A stretch of DNA of 64,000 nucleotides from Planctomycetota bacterium (GTDB lineage: Bacteria; Planctomycetota; UBA1135; UBA2386), in assembly GCA_020638735.1 (NCBI GenBank), contig JACKHZ010000009.1:186001-250000 (forward strand), read 5' to 3'. Below the pieces are notes generated by a model. It had not been told where the DNA came from and made no database searches. It saw only the letters and a program-made list of their open reading frames with translations. Shown here in pieces: positions 25,987 through 35,165 of the stretch (positions within the stretch are counted from its first letter, which is position 1; the number at the start of each line of letters is the position of its first letter). Both the position numbers and the translations under genes were made by a program.

Positions 25987-27672
25987 TCACATCATCGGCG
26001 CCGGCGCCATGCCCGCGGCGCTCGGGTCGACCGGGCCGAGGATCTTCTTGACGATCGTCGACTCGATCAGCGACCACGTCATCGACGTGACCATGTAGAG
26101 CAGCAGCGCCGAGGCGTAGTTGTAGAGCATGACCGCGAAGATCAGCGGCATGAAGCGCATCATCTGCTGCATCTGCCGCTGCTGCGGGTCGGTCGGCAGC
26201 GGCTGCCGCAGCGTCATGAACATGAACAGCGCGATCCAGAGCAGCGGCAGCAGGTTGAGCACCCCGGGCCAGAACGGCAAGGCGACCAGCGCATCGCTGG
26301 TGCTGAGGTCGTCGATCCAGCCGAGGAACGGCTGCTGGCGCAGGTCGTAGGCGGTGCGCAGCGCCGTGAACAGGCCGATGTAGATCGGCATCGTCAGGAA
26401 CATCGGCAGGCAGCCGCCGAGCGGCGGCATCACGCCGTGCTCGCGGTTGAACTGCAGCATCGCCTGCTGGTACGCCTTCGGGTCGTCGGCGTGCTTCTTC
26501 TTCAGCTCCTCCATCTTCGGCTTCAGCTTGGCCATCTTGGCGCCGAACTTCCGCATCGACTTCTGCATGTGGAAGTTGATCGGGAACAGCGAGCTGCGCA
26601 CGACGATCGTCAACAGGATGACGGCGAAGCCCCAGTTGCCGAGCAGGTCGTGGAAGAAGCCGAGCACCTTCAGCAGCAGCCACGCGATCTGCTTGCCGAG
26701 CGGCACCTCGATGAGGCAGCACGGCGCCGTCAGGTCGACGTCGAGCACCGGCGCGTAGCGCTGCAGCTCGGGCTGCGCGTCGAAGATGCGGTACGACTTC
26801 GGCCCGAAGTAGAGGCCGTAACGCAGCGTCACCGCCTGGCCGGCGTCGGGGATCGCGATCGACAGGCCGTAGAGCACGCGCGCGGTCGGCGCGGCCGGGT
26901 GCTCGGCGGAGCCGCCGCCGGCCAGCGTGTCGACGTCGAGACGGGTCAGGGCGCTGCGCGAGGTGTCGTCGAGCGGCGACAGGAACGCGGCGAAGAAGCG
27001 GTTGGTGCTGCCCGCGAACGACATCGTACGCGGATCGATCTCGAGCACCTGCGCCTCGCCCGGCTTCGGCTTGACCGAGGCGACGGTGCCGTCCTGCGAG
27101 GTCGCGATCGCGGCCGAGACGTCGAGGAACGTCGAGCTATGCCCCGCCGGGCTGAACAGCGTGGGACCGTTGAGGCTGAGCTCGAGGTTGCCGCGCAGGT
27201 CGGAGCCCTGGTTGCGCAGCGTCAGCTCCAAGGTGAAGCCGCGCAGCTCCTGCTGGTAGTGCAGCACCTTCTCCAGCACGAGGCCCTTGCCGTCGGCGAG
27301 CACGAACTTGACGCCGTCGGCGATCGGCTCGCGCGTCCAGTCGGCCGTCGACGGATCGACCGCGAAGGTCGCGCCGCTGCGCTGCGTCAGCCGCAGCGCG
27401 TGCGTCGGGTCGTCGACCAGCAACAGGTAGTCGCCGCTCTTGTGCTCCTGCTGGTCGCGCTGCGCGACGGTCGGGTAGTGGTCGGTCAGCTGCAGCCACT
27501 TCAGCGCCGCGCCGCGGCGGCTGAAGCCGGCGCGCAGGCTGCCGTTGGTGCCCGGCTCGCCGAACTGCTGCTCGAAGCTGACCGGCTCCTGCGCTCCGTT
27601 CTGCGCGCGAGCCAACGGCGCCACACCGAACAGCGCCAACAACACCAGGGACAGACGGGTCACGATCGACAT
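25987..27672 (-). CDS. yidC: Membrane protein insertase YidC
   Basis: 561 residues, long Gram-negative-type YidC: signal-anchor at the N-terminus, a large periplasmic beta domain (about 25-330), then the conserved insertase core with NWGFAVILLTIVVRSSLFP, PLGGCLPMFLTMPIYIGLF and a final helix pair. It inserts and folds inner-membrane proteins alone or with SecYEG. The start ATG 27672 is directly followed by the hydrophobic leader. It is not next to rpmH and rnpA as in most bacteria. Confidence 0.95.
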   Translation of the reverse strand: MSIVTRLSLVLLALFGVAPLARAQNGAQEPVSFEQQFGEPGTNGSLRAGFSRRGAALKWLQLTDHYPTVAQRDQQEHKSGDYLLLVDDPTHALRLTQRSGATFAVDPSTADWTREPIADGVKFVLADGKGLVLEKVLHYQQELRGFTLELTLRNQGSDLRGNLELSLNGPTLFSPAGHSSTFLDVSAAIATSQDGTVASVKPKPGEAQVLEIDPRTMSFAGSTNRFFAAFLSPLDDTSRSALTRLDVDTLAGGGSAEHPAAPTARVLYGLSIAIPDAGQAVTLRYGLYFGPKSYRIFDAQPELQRYAPVLDVDLTAPCCLIEVPLGKQIAWLLLKVLGFFHDLLGNWGFAVILLTIVVRSSLFPINFHMQKSMRKFGAKMAKLKPKMEELKKKHADDPKAYQQAMLQFNREHGVMPPLGGCLPMFLTMPIYIGLFTALRTAYDLRQQPFLGWIDDLSTSDALVALPFWPGVLNLLPLLWIALFMFMTLRQPLPTDPQQRQMQQMMRFMPLIFAVMLYNYASALLLYMVTSMTWSLIESTIVKKILGPVDPSAAGMAPAPMM

Positions 27673-27758
27673 GAGTGCTCGGGGCGGCCGGGCGCGGCGG
27701 CGAAGGGGAAGTGGCGGCGTCCGGCGTCGGCGGCGGAACGCGGGATCGGGGTTGGGGT

Positions 27759-28523
27759 TCACCGGCCCTGCGCGAGCCGGTCCGCCAGGTAGTCGGGCAG
27801 CTGCTCGATGGCGCGGATCTTCGCCATCACGGCTTCGACGTCGTATTCGACGCGGTGGAAGCGCACCGTACCACCCTCGCCGTCGCCGTCGTAGGTGACG
27901 AACGACGAGCGCGGGTCGCCGTCGCGCGGCTGGCCGACCGAGCCGATGTTGACGATCGCCGGCTCGGTGACCTTCCACTCCATGCCGATCTCGTTCGGCA
28001 TCAGGAAGCCGCCGGACTTCAGGTAGACGCCGGGCACGTGGCTGTGGCCGATGAAGCACAGCTTCGCCTCGCCCATCTTGGCGAAGCACTCGCCCATCTT
28101 CTGCGGGTCGGCGGCGTCGCGCGGCACCATGTACTCGCGCACCGGGTCGCGCGGCGAGCCGTGCACGAACAGCATCTTCTGCTCGCGGTGCTCCTTCTTC
28201 ATCGCGTCCAGGTAGTTCCAGAAGCGCATGTTCTCGTCGCGCGGGCAGTCGCGGCGGCTGAGCTGGTCGCGGGTCCAGTCGATGGCGGCCCGGGCGCGCG
28301 GGTTGAAGTCGGAGGCGTAGAACATCGCCCCCTGCTCGTGGTTGCCGAGCAGCGAGAACTCGCAGCGCTCCATCACCGTGCGCAGCGCCTCGCGGGGCTG
28401 CGGGCCGTAGCCGATGACGTCGCCGAGGCAGATCCACCGCTTCGCCCCGAGCCGCTCGCTCTCGGCGAGGCAGTTGGTCAGGGCCTCGATGTTGCTGTGG
28501 ATGTCGGAGAGGAGCGCGATCAT
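27759..28523 (-). CDS. Calcineurin-like metallophosphoesterase
   Basis: 254 residues with the full motif series in order: SDIHSN, GDVIGYG, GNHE, HGSP and GHSHVP, which coordinate a two-metal centre. This group (YfcE/DR1281-like) hydrolyses phosphodiesters or phosphomonoesters; substrate unknown. The frame is open upstream but the fold starts exactly at ATG 28523. It is upstream of yidC on the same strand (86 bp gap) and divergent from miaA. Confidence 0.88.
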   Translation of the reverse strand: MIALLSDIHSNIEALTNCLAESERLGAKRWICLGDVIGYGPQPREALRTVMERCEFSLLGNHEQGAMFYASDFNPRARAAIDWTRDQLSRRDCPRDENMRFWNYLDAMKKEHREQKMLFVHGSPRDPVREYMVPRDAADPQKMGECFAKMGEAKLCFIGHSHVPGVYLKSGGFLMPNEIGMEWKVTEPAIVNIGSVGQPRDGDPRSSFVTYDGDGEGGTVRFHRVEYDVEAVMAKIRAIEQLPDYLADRLAQGR

Positions 28524-28632
28524 CGTCAGGGGGCGGAGACGGTACCGAAGCAGGCGGCGACGCGGAAGGGCGGAGCCGGTAACTTCCGTCCCGATCCGCG
28601 CGCCAAGGCCGCGACGCCCCCGCAGAGTTCCG

Positions 28633-29574
28633 GTGCACAGCGAACCCCATCCCGCCCCCCCGCTCTGGGTCGTCACCGGCCCCACCGCCTCCGGCAAGAC
28701 GGCCATGGCCGTCGAGATCGCCGCCCGCACCGGCCGCGAGGTCCTGTCGATGGACTCGATGGCCGTCTACCGGCAGATGGACATCGGCACGGCCAAGCCG
28801 ACGGCCGAGGAGCGGGCCCGCGTGCCGCACCACCTGATCGACCTGGTGGCGCCGCAGGACACGTTCGACACGGCGCGATGGTGCGAGGAGGCCGCCATGC
28901 GGCTGGACGAGCTGCAGCGTCGCGGGGTCGGCGCGCTGTTCGTCGGCGGCACGCCGCTGTACCTGATGGCGTTCTTCAAGGGCATGATGGAGGGCCCCGA
29001 GTCGGACCCGGCCCTGCGCGCGGCGCTCGAGGCCCGCGAGCACGCGGAGCCCGGCGCGCTGCACGCCGAGCTGCAGGCGCGCGACCCGGCGGCGGCGGCC
29101 CGCATCCACCGCAACGACCTGCGCCGGCTGGTGCGCGCGCTCGAGGTGCTCGAGCAGACCGGCCGCACGATCTCGAGCCAGCAGGACCACTTCGAGCGCG
29201 ACGGCTGGCTGCGCCCGTGCCGCGTCGTCGTCGTCGAACGCGACCGCGACGACCTGCACGCCCGGGTAAAGCAGCGCACCGAGCGCATGCTCGACGACGG
29301 GCTGCTCACCGAGACCGAGGCGATCGAACGGCAGGGCGGCTTCTCCCGCACCGCCGGCGCGGCGATCGGCTACGCCGAGTGCCGCGAGTTCCTGCGCGGC
29401 AGGTTCAAGGACCGCACCGAGCTGCGCAACCGCATCCGCCGCAACACCCACCAGTTGATCCGTCGCCAGTCGACCTGGCTGCGGCGCCTCGCCGAGGCCG
29501 CGACGGTGCCCGCCGCCGCCGGCGCCGACGCCGTGCAGCGGGCGCTCGAAACAAGCTCCGCCGAACTCCAGTAG
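28633..29574 (+). CDS. miaA: tRNA dimethylallyltransferase MiaA
   Basis: 313 residues. P-loop GPTASGKT near the N-terminus, SMDSMAVYRQMDIGTAKP and HHLIDL are diagnostic of IPP transferases, which add a dimethylallyl group to A37 of tRNAs reading UNN codons. GTG 28633 gives a normal-length protein beginning close to the P-loop. The stop is 69 bp before the asnB-like gene. Confidence 0.94.
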   Translation: MHSEPHPAPPLWVVTGPTASGKTAMAVEIAARTGREVLSMDSMAVYRQMDIGTAKPTAEERARVPHHLIDLVAPQDTFDTARWCEEAAMRLDELQRRGVGALFVGGTPLYLMAFFKGMMEGPESDPALRAALEAREHAEPGALHAELQARDPAAAARIHRNDLRRLVRALEVLEQTGRTISSQQDHFERDGWLRPCRVVVVERDRDDLHARVKQRTERMLDDGLLTETEAIERQGGFSRTAGAAIGYAECREFLRGRFKDRTELRNRIRRNTHQLIRRQSTWLRRLAEAATVPAAAGADAVQRALETSSAELQ

Positions 29575-29643
29575 TTCTGCGGCCGCCCCCGATAGGATCG
29601 CGGCGTCCCGCGGCCTGCAGAAAGAGAGACTCGCCCCCCCACC

Positions 29644-31545
29644 ATGTGCGGCTTCGCCGGCATCTACCTGTTGGACCAAGACCCTGCCGCCGCCGACCTC
29701 GGTGCGCGCGTCGAGGCGATGGCGCGGGCCATCGCGCACCGCGGTCCGGACGCGCAGAACGTGCTCGCCGAACCCCACGTCGCGGTCGGCTTCCGGCGGC
29801 TGGCGATCGTCGATCTCGTCACCGGCGACCAGCCCGTGCGCGCCGCCGACCCGCGCATCCAGGTGTTCTTCAACGGCGAGATCTACAACCACCTCGAGCT
29901 GCGCGACAAGCTGCGCCGCGAGCACGGCGTGGCCATCGACCACGGCTCCGACGCCGCGGTGCTGCCGCACCTCTACGAGCGCTACGGCGAGGACTTCGTC
30001 GAGCTGCTCAACGGCATGTTCGCGATCTGCGTGCTCGACGGCCGCGACCGCTCGTGCCGCGTCTACCGCGACCGCCTCGGCATCAAGCCGATGTACTTCG
30101 CCCAGCGCGGCCACGCGGTGGTGTTCGGCAGCGAGCTGAAGACGCTGTTCGCGAGCGGCCTGGTGGACGCGGCGATCGACCCGGCGCAGGTCGTGCCGTT
30201 CCTCGAGCTGTTCTACGTGCCGGGCACGGCGACGCTGTGCCGTGGAGTGCAGAAGCTGCTGCCCGGCGAACGGCTGGTGCTCGAGCAGCAGAAGCCGCTG
30301 CGGCGCGAGCGCTGGTGGCGGCTCGCCGGCCACGTCACGGCGGCGCCCGGTGACCGGCTCGACGAGCTCGACGCGCTGCTCGCCGACGCGACACGGCTGC
30401 AGCTGATGGCCGACGTGCCGCTCGGCATCAGCCTGTCCGGCGGCCTCGACTCGAGCCTGATCGCGCACTACGCGCGGCGCGGCCAGCAGCAGGGCCACGG
30501 CGCCGAGGTACGCGCGTTCACCATCGCCTTCCCGGACACCGATCCGGGCGAGCTGGCGTGCGCGCGCGCGGTCGCGCAGCAGCTCGGCATCGAGCAGATC
30601 GAGATCACCGCCGAGGCCGGCGACTTCCTCGCCGAGCTCGACGCGACGACATGGTTCAACGACGAGCCGGTCGCCGACCCGGCGTTCTTCCCGGCGCTGC
30701 TGGTGGCGCGCGCGGCCAGCGAGCACGTCAAGGTGCTGCTGGCGGGCAGCGGCGCCGACGAGCTGTTCGCCGGCTACGGGCACTACCGGCTTACCAGCCG
30801 GGCCAACGCCTACCGGCTGCTCGCATCCGTGCTCGGCGACGGCGTCGCGGCGAAGGCGGTCGGCATGCGCAGGCCGCCGGTCGAACGCGCGGCGATCCGC
30901 GGCTTCGGCAAGGACCGGCTCGCCTACCACGGCCGCGCGATGACGCACCTCACCGACGGCGACCGCGCGGCGCTGCGCGGGCTGGTGCAGCGCGACCACC
31001 TCGAAGAGCTCGGCGAGAGCTTCCGCAGCGCGGCGCTGCTCGACCCGCGGAACCGGCAGCTGTGCGCCGACACCGAGACCTACCTGCCGCACCAGCTGCT
31101 GAGCCTGCTCGACCGCACGACGATGGGCGCGTCGGTCGAGGGTCGCGTGCCGTTCCTCGACCACCGCGTCGCCGAGTTCGCGCTGTCGATCCACGGCGAC
31201 CACAAGTTCGGCGCGGTGCACGAGAACAAGCTGCTGCTGCGGCGGCTGGCCGCGCGCCACCTGCCCGGCGACGTCGCCACGCGCAAGAAGCACGGCTTCC
31301 CCAACGCGGTGACGCGCTGGCTGTCGCCGGACACGCTGCCGGCGCTGCGCGAACGACTGCTCGGCGCGGGCACCTTCGTCGGTGACACGCTGCCGCAGAA
31401 GTGGCTCGAGGGCCTGCTGGCGACGCCGGAGACGGTGCGCGACAACGCGCTGACGCTGCACTCGCTGCTGGTGCTCGGTTCGTGGCACCGCGTGTTCTGC
31501 GGCAAGGTGCGGCCGAGCGCCGTCGCCGCGGGGACCGCGCGATGA
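29644..31545 (+). CDS. asnB: Glutamine-dependent asparagine synthase-type amidotransferase
   Basis: 633 residues. Cys2 after Met begins the class II glutaminase domain (MCGFAGIY, HRGPDAQ, FFNGEIYNH). The synthetase domain has the PP-loop LSGGLDSSLIAHYA near residue 262. Family members make asparagine, but homologues in exopolysaccharide clusters amidate sugars or unknown targets. Here the next gene, overlapping by 4 bp, is a polysaccharide flippase, and an XrtA-type FemAB domain lies 6 kb away, favouring a polysaccharide role. A TAGGAT box at 29593-29598 and a purine stretch before ATG suggest a leader of about 40 nt. Confidence 0.88.
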   Translation: MCGFAGIYLLDQDPAAADLGARVEAMARAIAHRGPDAQNVLAEPHVAVGFRRLAIVDLVTGDQPVRAADPRIQVFFNGEIYNHLELRDKLRREHGVAIDHGSDAAVLPHLYERYGEDFVELLNGMFAICVLDGRDRSCRVYRDRLGIKPMYFAQRGHAVVFGSELKTLFASGLVDAAIDPAQVVPFLELFYVPGTATLCRGVQKLLPGERLVLEQQKPLRRERWWRLAGHVTAAPGDRLDELDALLADATRLQLMADVPLGISLSGGLDSSLIAHYARRGQQQGHGAEVRAFTIAFPDTDPGELACARAVAQQLGIEQIEITAEAGDFLAELDATTWFNDEPVADPAFFPALLVARAASEHVKVLLAGSGADELFAGYGHYRLTSRANAYRLLASVLGDGVAAKAVGMRRPPVERAAIRGFGKDRLAYHGRAMTHLTDGDRAALRGLVQRDHLEELGESFRSAALLDPRNRQLCADTETYLPHQLLSLLDRTTMGASVEGRVPFLDHRVAEFALSIHGDHKFGAVHENKLLLRRLAARHLPGDVATRKKHGFPNAVTRWLSPDTLPALRERLLGAGTFVGDTLPQKWLEGLLATPETVRDNALTLHSLLVLGSWHRVFCGKVRPSAVAAGTAR

Positions 31546-33053
31546 GCGCGCACGCCGACCTCCGGCGGCGCACCGTGAAGAGCCTGTTCTGGCAGCTGCT
31601 CGGCGTCGGTGGCCAGCGGGTGCTGCAGATGGTCAGCCTGGCCGCGCTGTGGCGGCTGATCCCCAAGGAGGACCTCGGCCTGTTCTTCGGCCTGCTGACC
31701 GGCATCGGCATCATCGAGGCGCTGACGATGTTCGTCGGTGAGCAGAGCACGATCAGCTCGCAGCGCACCGTCGACCGACGCTACCTCGACACGGTGTTCA
31801 CCGTGCGGGTACTTCGCGGCCTGCTGATCAGCTCGGCGCTGTGCGGCCTCGCCTGGCCGCTGGCGTGGTTCTTCGACGACGCCGAGTCCGCCGCCAACTA
31901 CTGGCTCCCGGGACTGTTCCTGGTGCTCGCGCCCAACGGCGTGTTCGACGCGCTGCAGAGCCCGGCGCGCGCCGCGCACATGAAGGGGCTCGACTTCCGC
32001 CGCATCGTGCTCGGTGACTTCGCCGCGGCGGTGCTCGGCGCCGGCGTGACGATCGCGCTGGCCGCGACCTGGCAGGACGTCTGGGCGCTGGTGATCGGGT
32101 ATCTCTGCACCACGGCGCTGAAGAGCGCGATCAGCTACCTCTCGGCGCCGCACCGGCCGCGCTTCTGCTTCGACCGCGCGGTACTGCAGGAGCTGCTGCA
32201 CTACAACCTCGGCGCTGCCGGCGCCCCGTTCCTGCTGCTGCTGATCTTCACCTCGCCGGCGCTGGTGCTGACCAAGGTGCTCGGGGATTGGGGCGCGCTG
32301 GCGGTCTACGACGGCGCCGGCAAGCTGGCCAAGCTGCCCGAAGACGTGTTCCTCCGCGTGCTGGGCCCGGTGGCGATCCCCGCCTACGCGCAGCTGCGTC
32401 AGGATCCGGAGCGGCTGCAGAAGGCGTGGCTGCGCGCGGTGCACACCTTCCTGCTGCTCGGCGCGCCGATGACCGTGTCGCTGGCCTGGTGCGGCGACGC
32501 GCTGCCGCAGCTCGCGTTCGGCGCCGACTACGCGGCGATCGACGGCCTGTTCGCGTTGCTGTCGCTGCACGGCGGCCTCACCGGCATGACCTCGGTGATC
32601 GGGCCGCTGTTCTGGGCGATCGGCAGGCCGCAGCTCGACCGCAACACGCAGTTCGTGCGCTGCGTGGTCATCTACGGCCTCGGCATCGTGCTGGCGAAGC
32701 AGCACGGCGTGCTCGGCTTCGCGATCGCCGCGTGCGTGTCGATCGGCGTCGCGCTGCTGATCTCGGCGGTGCTGGCGATGCGCATCCTGCACGTACGTCC
32801 CGGGGCGTTCGCCGCGGCGATGCGCGACGGCGCCCTGATCGGGGCGGCGTTGTTCGGCGCCTTCGTCGTCGTCGACCACTTCGCCGCCCCCGAGCGCTGG
32901 CTGCGCATCGGCACGGCGGCGCTGCTCGGCGGCCCGGTGATCGGCGTGCTCGGCCTGCAGTTGCTGCGCCAGCGCGGCGGGGCGACACCCGGGGGCCCCG
33001 ACGACGAAGCCGCGCAGGTCTGCGACGAGGCAAACGGACCGTCGTTGCTGTAG
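31542..33053 (+). CDS. Polysaccharide flippase (MOP superfamily)
   Basis: 503 residues with about 12-14 hydrophobic segments and no other domain. The N-terminal pattern (KSLFWQLLGVGGQRVLQMVSLAALWRLIP) and overall layout fit Wzx/RfbX-type lipid-linked oligosaccharide exporters. It would move undecaprenyl-linked glycans to the outer face. ATG overlaps the asnB stop (ATGA), so the two are translationally coupled. Substrate unknown. Confidence 0.83.
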   Translation: MSAHADLRRRTVKSLFWQLLGVGGQRVLQMVSLAALWRLIPKEDLGLFFGLLTGIGIIEALTMFVGEQSTISSQRTVDRRYLDTVFTVRVLRGLLISSALCGLAWPLAWFFDDAESAANYWLPGLFLVLAPNGVFDALQSPARAAHMKGLDFRRIVLGDFAAAVLGAGVTIALAATWQDVWALVIGYLCTTALKSAISYLSAPHRPRFCFDRAVLQELLHYNLGAAGAPFLLLLIFTSPALVLTKVLGDWGALAVYDGAGKLAKLPEDVFLRVLGPVAIPAYAQLRQDPERLQKAWLRAVHTFLLLGAPMTVSLAWCGDALPQLAFGADYAAIDGLFALLSLHGGLTGMTSVIGPLFWAIGRPQLDRNTQFVRCVVIYGLGIVLAKQHGVLGFAIAACVSIGVALLISAVLAMRILHVRPGAFAAAMRDGALIGAALFGAFVVVDHFAAPERWLRIGTAALLGGPVIGVLGLQLLRQRGGATPGGPDDEAAQVCDEANGPSLL

Positions 33054-33080
33054 ACGCCCCGCCCGCCGAAGATCCGCCGC

Positions 33081-33740
33081 GTGAGCAGCGCCCCGGAACC
33101 TTCACCCGCCGAGACCCTCGTCGAACACGCCCGCCGACTCGGCGCGGCGGTCGCCGTCGAAGACGCCGACCAGCTGCTGGCGTACCTCGACGCGATGCTG
33201 CAGACCAACGAGCACGTCAACCTGACGGGCGTGCGCGACTGGGACCAGGCGGTGGTGCTGCACGCGCTCGACAGCCTCGCCTTCGGCAAGGCCGGCGTCG
33301 AGCCGCATCACGTGCTCGACATCGGCACCGGCAACGGCTTCCCCGGGGTCGGCGTCGCCGCGCTGTTCCCGCGCGCCACCGTGCTGCTGATCGACCGCAC
33401 CGGCAAGAAGGTGCGCGCCATCGGCATGTGCCTGGTGACCGCCGGCCTCGACCGCGTCGAGACGCGCCAGCTCGACGCGCAGCAGGCCCCGGCGCTGCAC
33501 AAGGAGCTGCGCCACGCGTTCGACGTCGCCACCGCGCGCGCGGTCGGCCAGCCGGCGCAGATGGCCGAGCTCGCCGAGCCGCTGGTGCGCCCCGGCGGCC
33601 ACCTGGTGCTGTGGCTCGACGCCGACGCCGAGACGCCGGAGCGGCTCGGCAAGTTCAGGCTCGCCCGCGTCGTCGAGTACGACCTGCCCGAGCCCGCGGC
33701 GCGTCACCGCAAGCTCGGCGTCTACCAGCGCGCCAGGTAG
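33081..33740 (+). CDS. rsmG: 16S rRNA (guanine-527-N7)-methyltransferase RsmG
   Basis: 219 residues, the usual size. Motifs NEHVNLTGVRDWDQAVVLH, LDIGTGNGFPG (SAM binding) and ATARAVGQPAQM are characteristic of RsmG/GidB. It methylates G527 of 16S rRNA near the decoding centre. GTG start. It is not next to mnmG (gidA), which is 15 kb away, unlike the classic gid pair. Confidence 0.93.
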   Translation: MSSAPEPSPAETLVEHARRLGAAVAVEDADQLLAYLDAMLQTNEHVNLTGVRDWDQAVVLHALDSLAFGKAGVEPHHVLDIGTGNGFPGVGVAALFPRATVLLIDRTGKKVRAIGMCLVTAGLDRVETRQLDAQQAPALHKELRHAFDVATARAVGQPAQMAELAEPLVRPGGHLVLWLDADAETPERLGKFRLARVVEYDLPEPAARHRKLGVYQRAR

Positions 33741-33810
33741 CACTGGCAGCACGCACCGGGTCACCCCAGAGGGCGACAGGCCATCCGGACGATGGCAGCC
33801 AGGGCACTAC

Positions 33811-33859
33811 GAGCACATCCGGTGCTCGCGCGCCCGAGGCGGGGCCGCGCAGCGGCCCC
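33811..33859 (+). terminator. Two hairpins between convergent genes
   Basis: A 6-bp stem with 5-nt loop (gagcac at 33811-33816, gtgctc at 33822-33827) and a perfect 8-bp GC stem with 3-nt loop (ggggccgc/gcggcccc, 33841-33859) lie between rsmG (+) and the lipoprotein gene (-). No T-run follows, so termination, possibly bidirectional, is inferred from position. Confidence 0.4.
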
Positions 33860-33864
33860 GATCA

Positions 33865-33901
33865 GCGCGCCAACGAGGCAGCGCCGCGCGCCAACGAGGC
33901 A
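33865..33901. repeat. 16-bp direct repeat, two copies
   Basis: gcgcgccaacgaggca occurs at 33865-33880 and again at 33886-33901, separated by 5 bp. It lies just downstream of the hairpins in the intergenic region. Confidence 0.7.
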
Positions 33902-33929
33902 ATGATCGATCGCCGATTCGCTCCGCGAA

Positions 33930-34307
33930 TCAGCGGTTGACCACTTCGTCGACCAGCGGCATCGAGCTCGCGGTCATCAGGCCGAAGCGGCCGATGTGCT
34001 CGAGCTTGGTCGTATTGCTCGGGTAGTTGACGTACGGGTCGTTCGGGTTGTAGTTCCAGAAGTGGCGATCGATGAAGTCGGAGATCGCCATCAGGTCGCG
34101 ACCGAACGCGTTGTTGCGGCCGTCGCTACGACGACGCACGTTGCGGAAGAAGGTCTCCGTCTCGTACTTGTTGGCGAGGGCGGCGACGTCCTTGATGCCG
34201 CGCTGCTTCTGCTCGCGGGTCAGGCCGGCGCCCTGGCCTTCCCAGTTGACCAGATTCGAGCACGCAGCGAAGGGGAGCAGAGCCAGGACGAGTGCAAGCT
34301 TGCGCAT
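33930..34307 (-). CDS. Small lipoprotein of unknown function
   Basis: 125 residues. The leader MRKLALVLALLPFAAC is a clear lipoprotein signal with lipobox FAAC. The mature part is polar, with FFRNVRRRSDGRNNAFGRDL and a tail rich in Asn/Tyr (NYNPNDPYVNYPSNTT). A TTGCAC-N17-TAGCGT promoter at 34382-34410 precedes it with a leader of about 70 nt. No family recognised. Confidence 0.72.
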   Translation of the reverse strand: MRKLALVLALLPFAACSNLVNWEGQGAGLTREQKQRGIKDVAALANKYETETFFRNVRRRSDGRNNAFGRDLMAISDFIDRHFWNYNPNDPYVNYPSNTTKLEHIGRFGLMTASSMPLVDEVVNR

Positions 34308-34381
34308 GGGTCGTGCGAAGTTGGGGTCGGTGCGAAGTTGGGGGTCTCGGGAGACGCGCCGGGAGAGAGCGCGGGTCGCGC

Positions 34382-34410
34382 ACGCTAGCCGGTCCATAAT
34401 GACCGTGCAA
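34382..34410 (-). promoter_or_regulatory. Sigma70-type promoter of the small lipoprotein gene
   Basis: Minus-strand TTGCAC (34405-34410), a 17-nt spacer and TAGCGT (34382-34387). Transcription would start about 34375, 70 nt before the ATG. Confidence 0.6.
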
Positions 34411-34484
34411 CCGTCAATTCCCGGCGGCCGACCGCCGGCCGGCAGGCGCGGAAACGGGCCGCGCGCGACAAGTCCCGTCCGTGC

Positions 34485-34512
34485 TTGCTCCCCCCACCGG
34501 CCGCCCTACGCT
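34485..34512 (+). promoter_or_regulatory. Promoter of nadD-like gene, near-leaderless
   Basis: TTGCTC (34485-34490), a 16-nt spacer and TACGCT (34507-34512). The -10 box ends 8 nt before ATG 34521, so the RNA would begin at or next to the start codon. Confidence 0.55.
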
Positions 34513-34520
34513 CGGGCGCG

Positions 34521-35165
34521 ATGGCGGCAGGCGCGAACGGCGCGGACCAACAGGGCTCGACGCACGGCGTCGGCGTGCTCGGGGGCTCGTTCAACCCGCC
34601 GCACGCGACCCACCTGCGGTTGTGCCGCGAGGCCCTCGCCCGGCTGCCGATCGACCGCCTGCTGGTGATCCCGGCCGGCGACCACCCGCACAAGCGCGGC
34701 CGCGACATGGCGCCGGCCGAGGACCGCCTGGCGATGTGCCGGCTGGCCTTCGGCGACCTGCCCGGCGTCACCGTCGACGACCGCGAGCTGCGGCGCCGCG
34801 GGCCGTCGTTCACCGTCGACACCCTGGCCGAGCTGCGCGCCGAACTGCACGCGCCGCTGTTCTTCCTGATCGGCAGCGACAACCTCCCGCTGCTGCCCAC
34901 CTGGCACGAGCACCACCGCCTGCTGCAGCTGGCCAGCGTCGTCACCTGGCCGCGGCGCGGCCATGCGATCGACGCCGCGACGCTGCGCGGGCTCGACCTC
35001 CGCGACGACGAACGCGACGAGCTGCTCCGGCACGTGCTCGACGTCGACGCCGACGAGGTCGCGGCCAGCGACCTGCGGCAGCGGCTGCGCGCCGGCGGGC
35101 GCCCGCTGCCCGAGCTGTCGCCGGCCGTGCTCGACTACATCGAACGGCGCGGGCTCTACCGATGA
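34521..35165 (+). CDS. nadD: Nicotinate-nucleotide adenylyltransferase
   Basis: 214 residues. GVLGGSFNPPHATH is the nucleotidyltransferase HxGH-type motif of NadD, which makes deamido-NAD from nicotinate mononucleotide and ATP. FFLIGSDNL matches the family. The C-terminal SSTxIR motif is altered to AASDLRQRL, but Arg is kept. The stop overlaps the next gene by 4 bp (ATGA). NadD in other bacteria often pairs with rsfS; here it pairs with a membrane transferase. Confidence 0.87.
   Translation: MAAGANGADQQGSTHGVGVLGGSFNPPHATHLRLCREALARLPIDRLLVIPAGDHPHKRGRDMAPAEDRLAMCRLAFGDLPGVTVDDRELRRRGPSFTVDTLAELRAELHAPLFFLIGSDNLPLLPTWHEHHRLLQLASVVTWPRRGHAIDAATLRGLDLRDDERDELLRHVLDVDADEVAASDLRQRLRAGGRPLPELSPAVLDYIERRGLYR

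Noticed and set aside
28524..28632. Search for tRNA or riboswitch in the miaA/metallophosphoesterase divergent region
   Set aside because: Too short, and no cloverleaf or conserved aptamer core seen.
25987..31488. A minus-strand open frame of about 1,830 codons running from yidC through the region opposite miaA and asnB
   Set aside because: Only the yidC part has family motifs. The rest is antisense to well-supported genes and is Arg/Ala/His-rich, as expected for stop-poor shadow frames at 70% GC.
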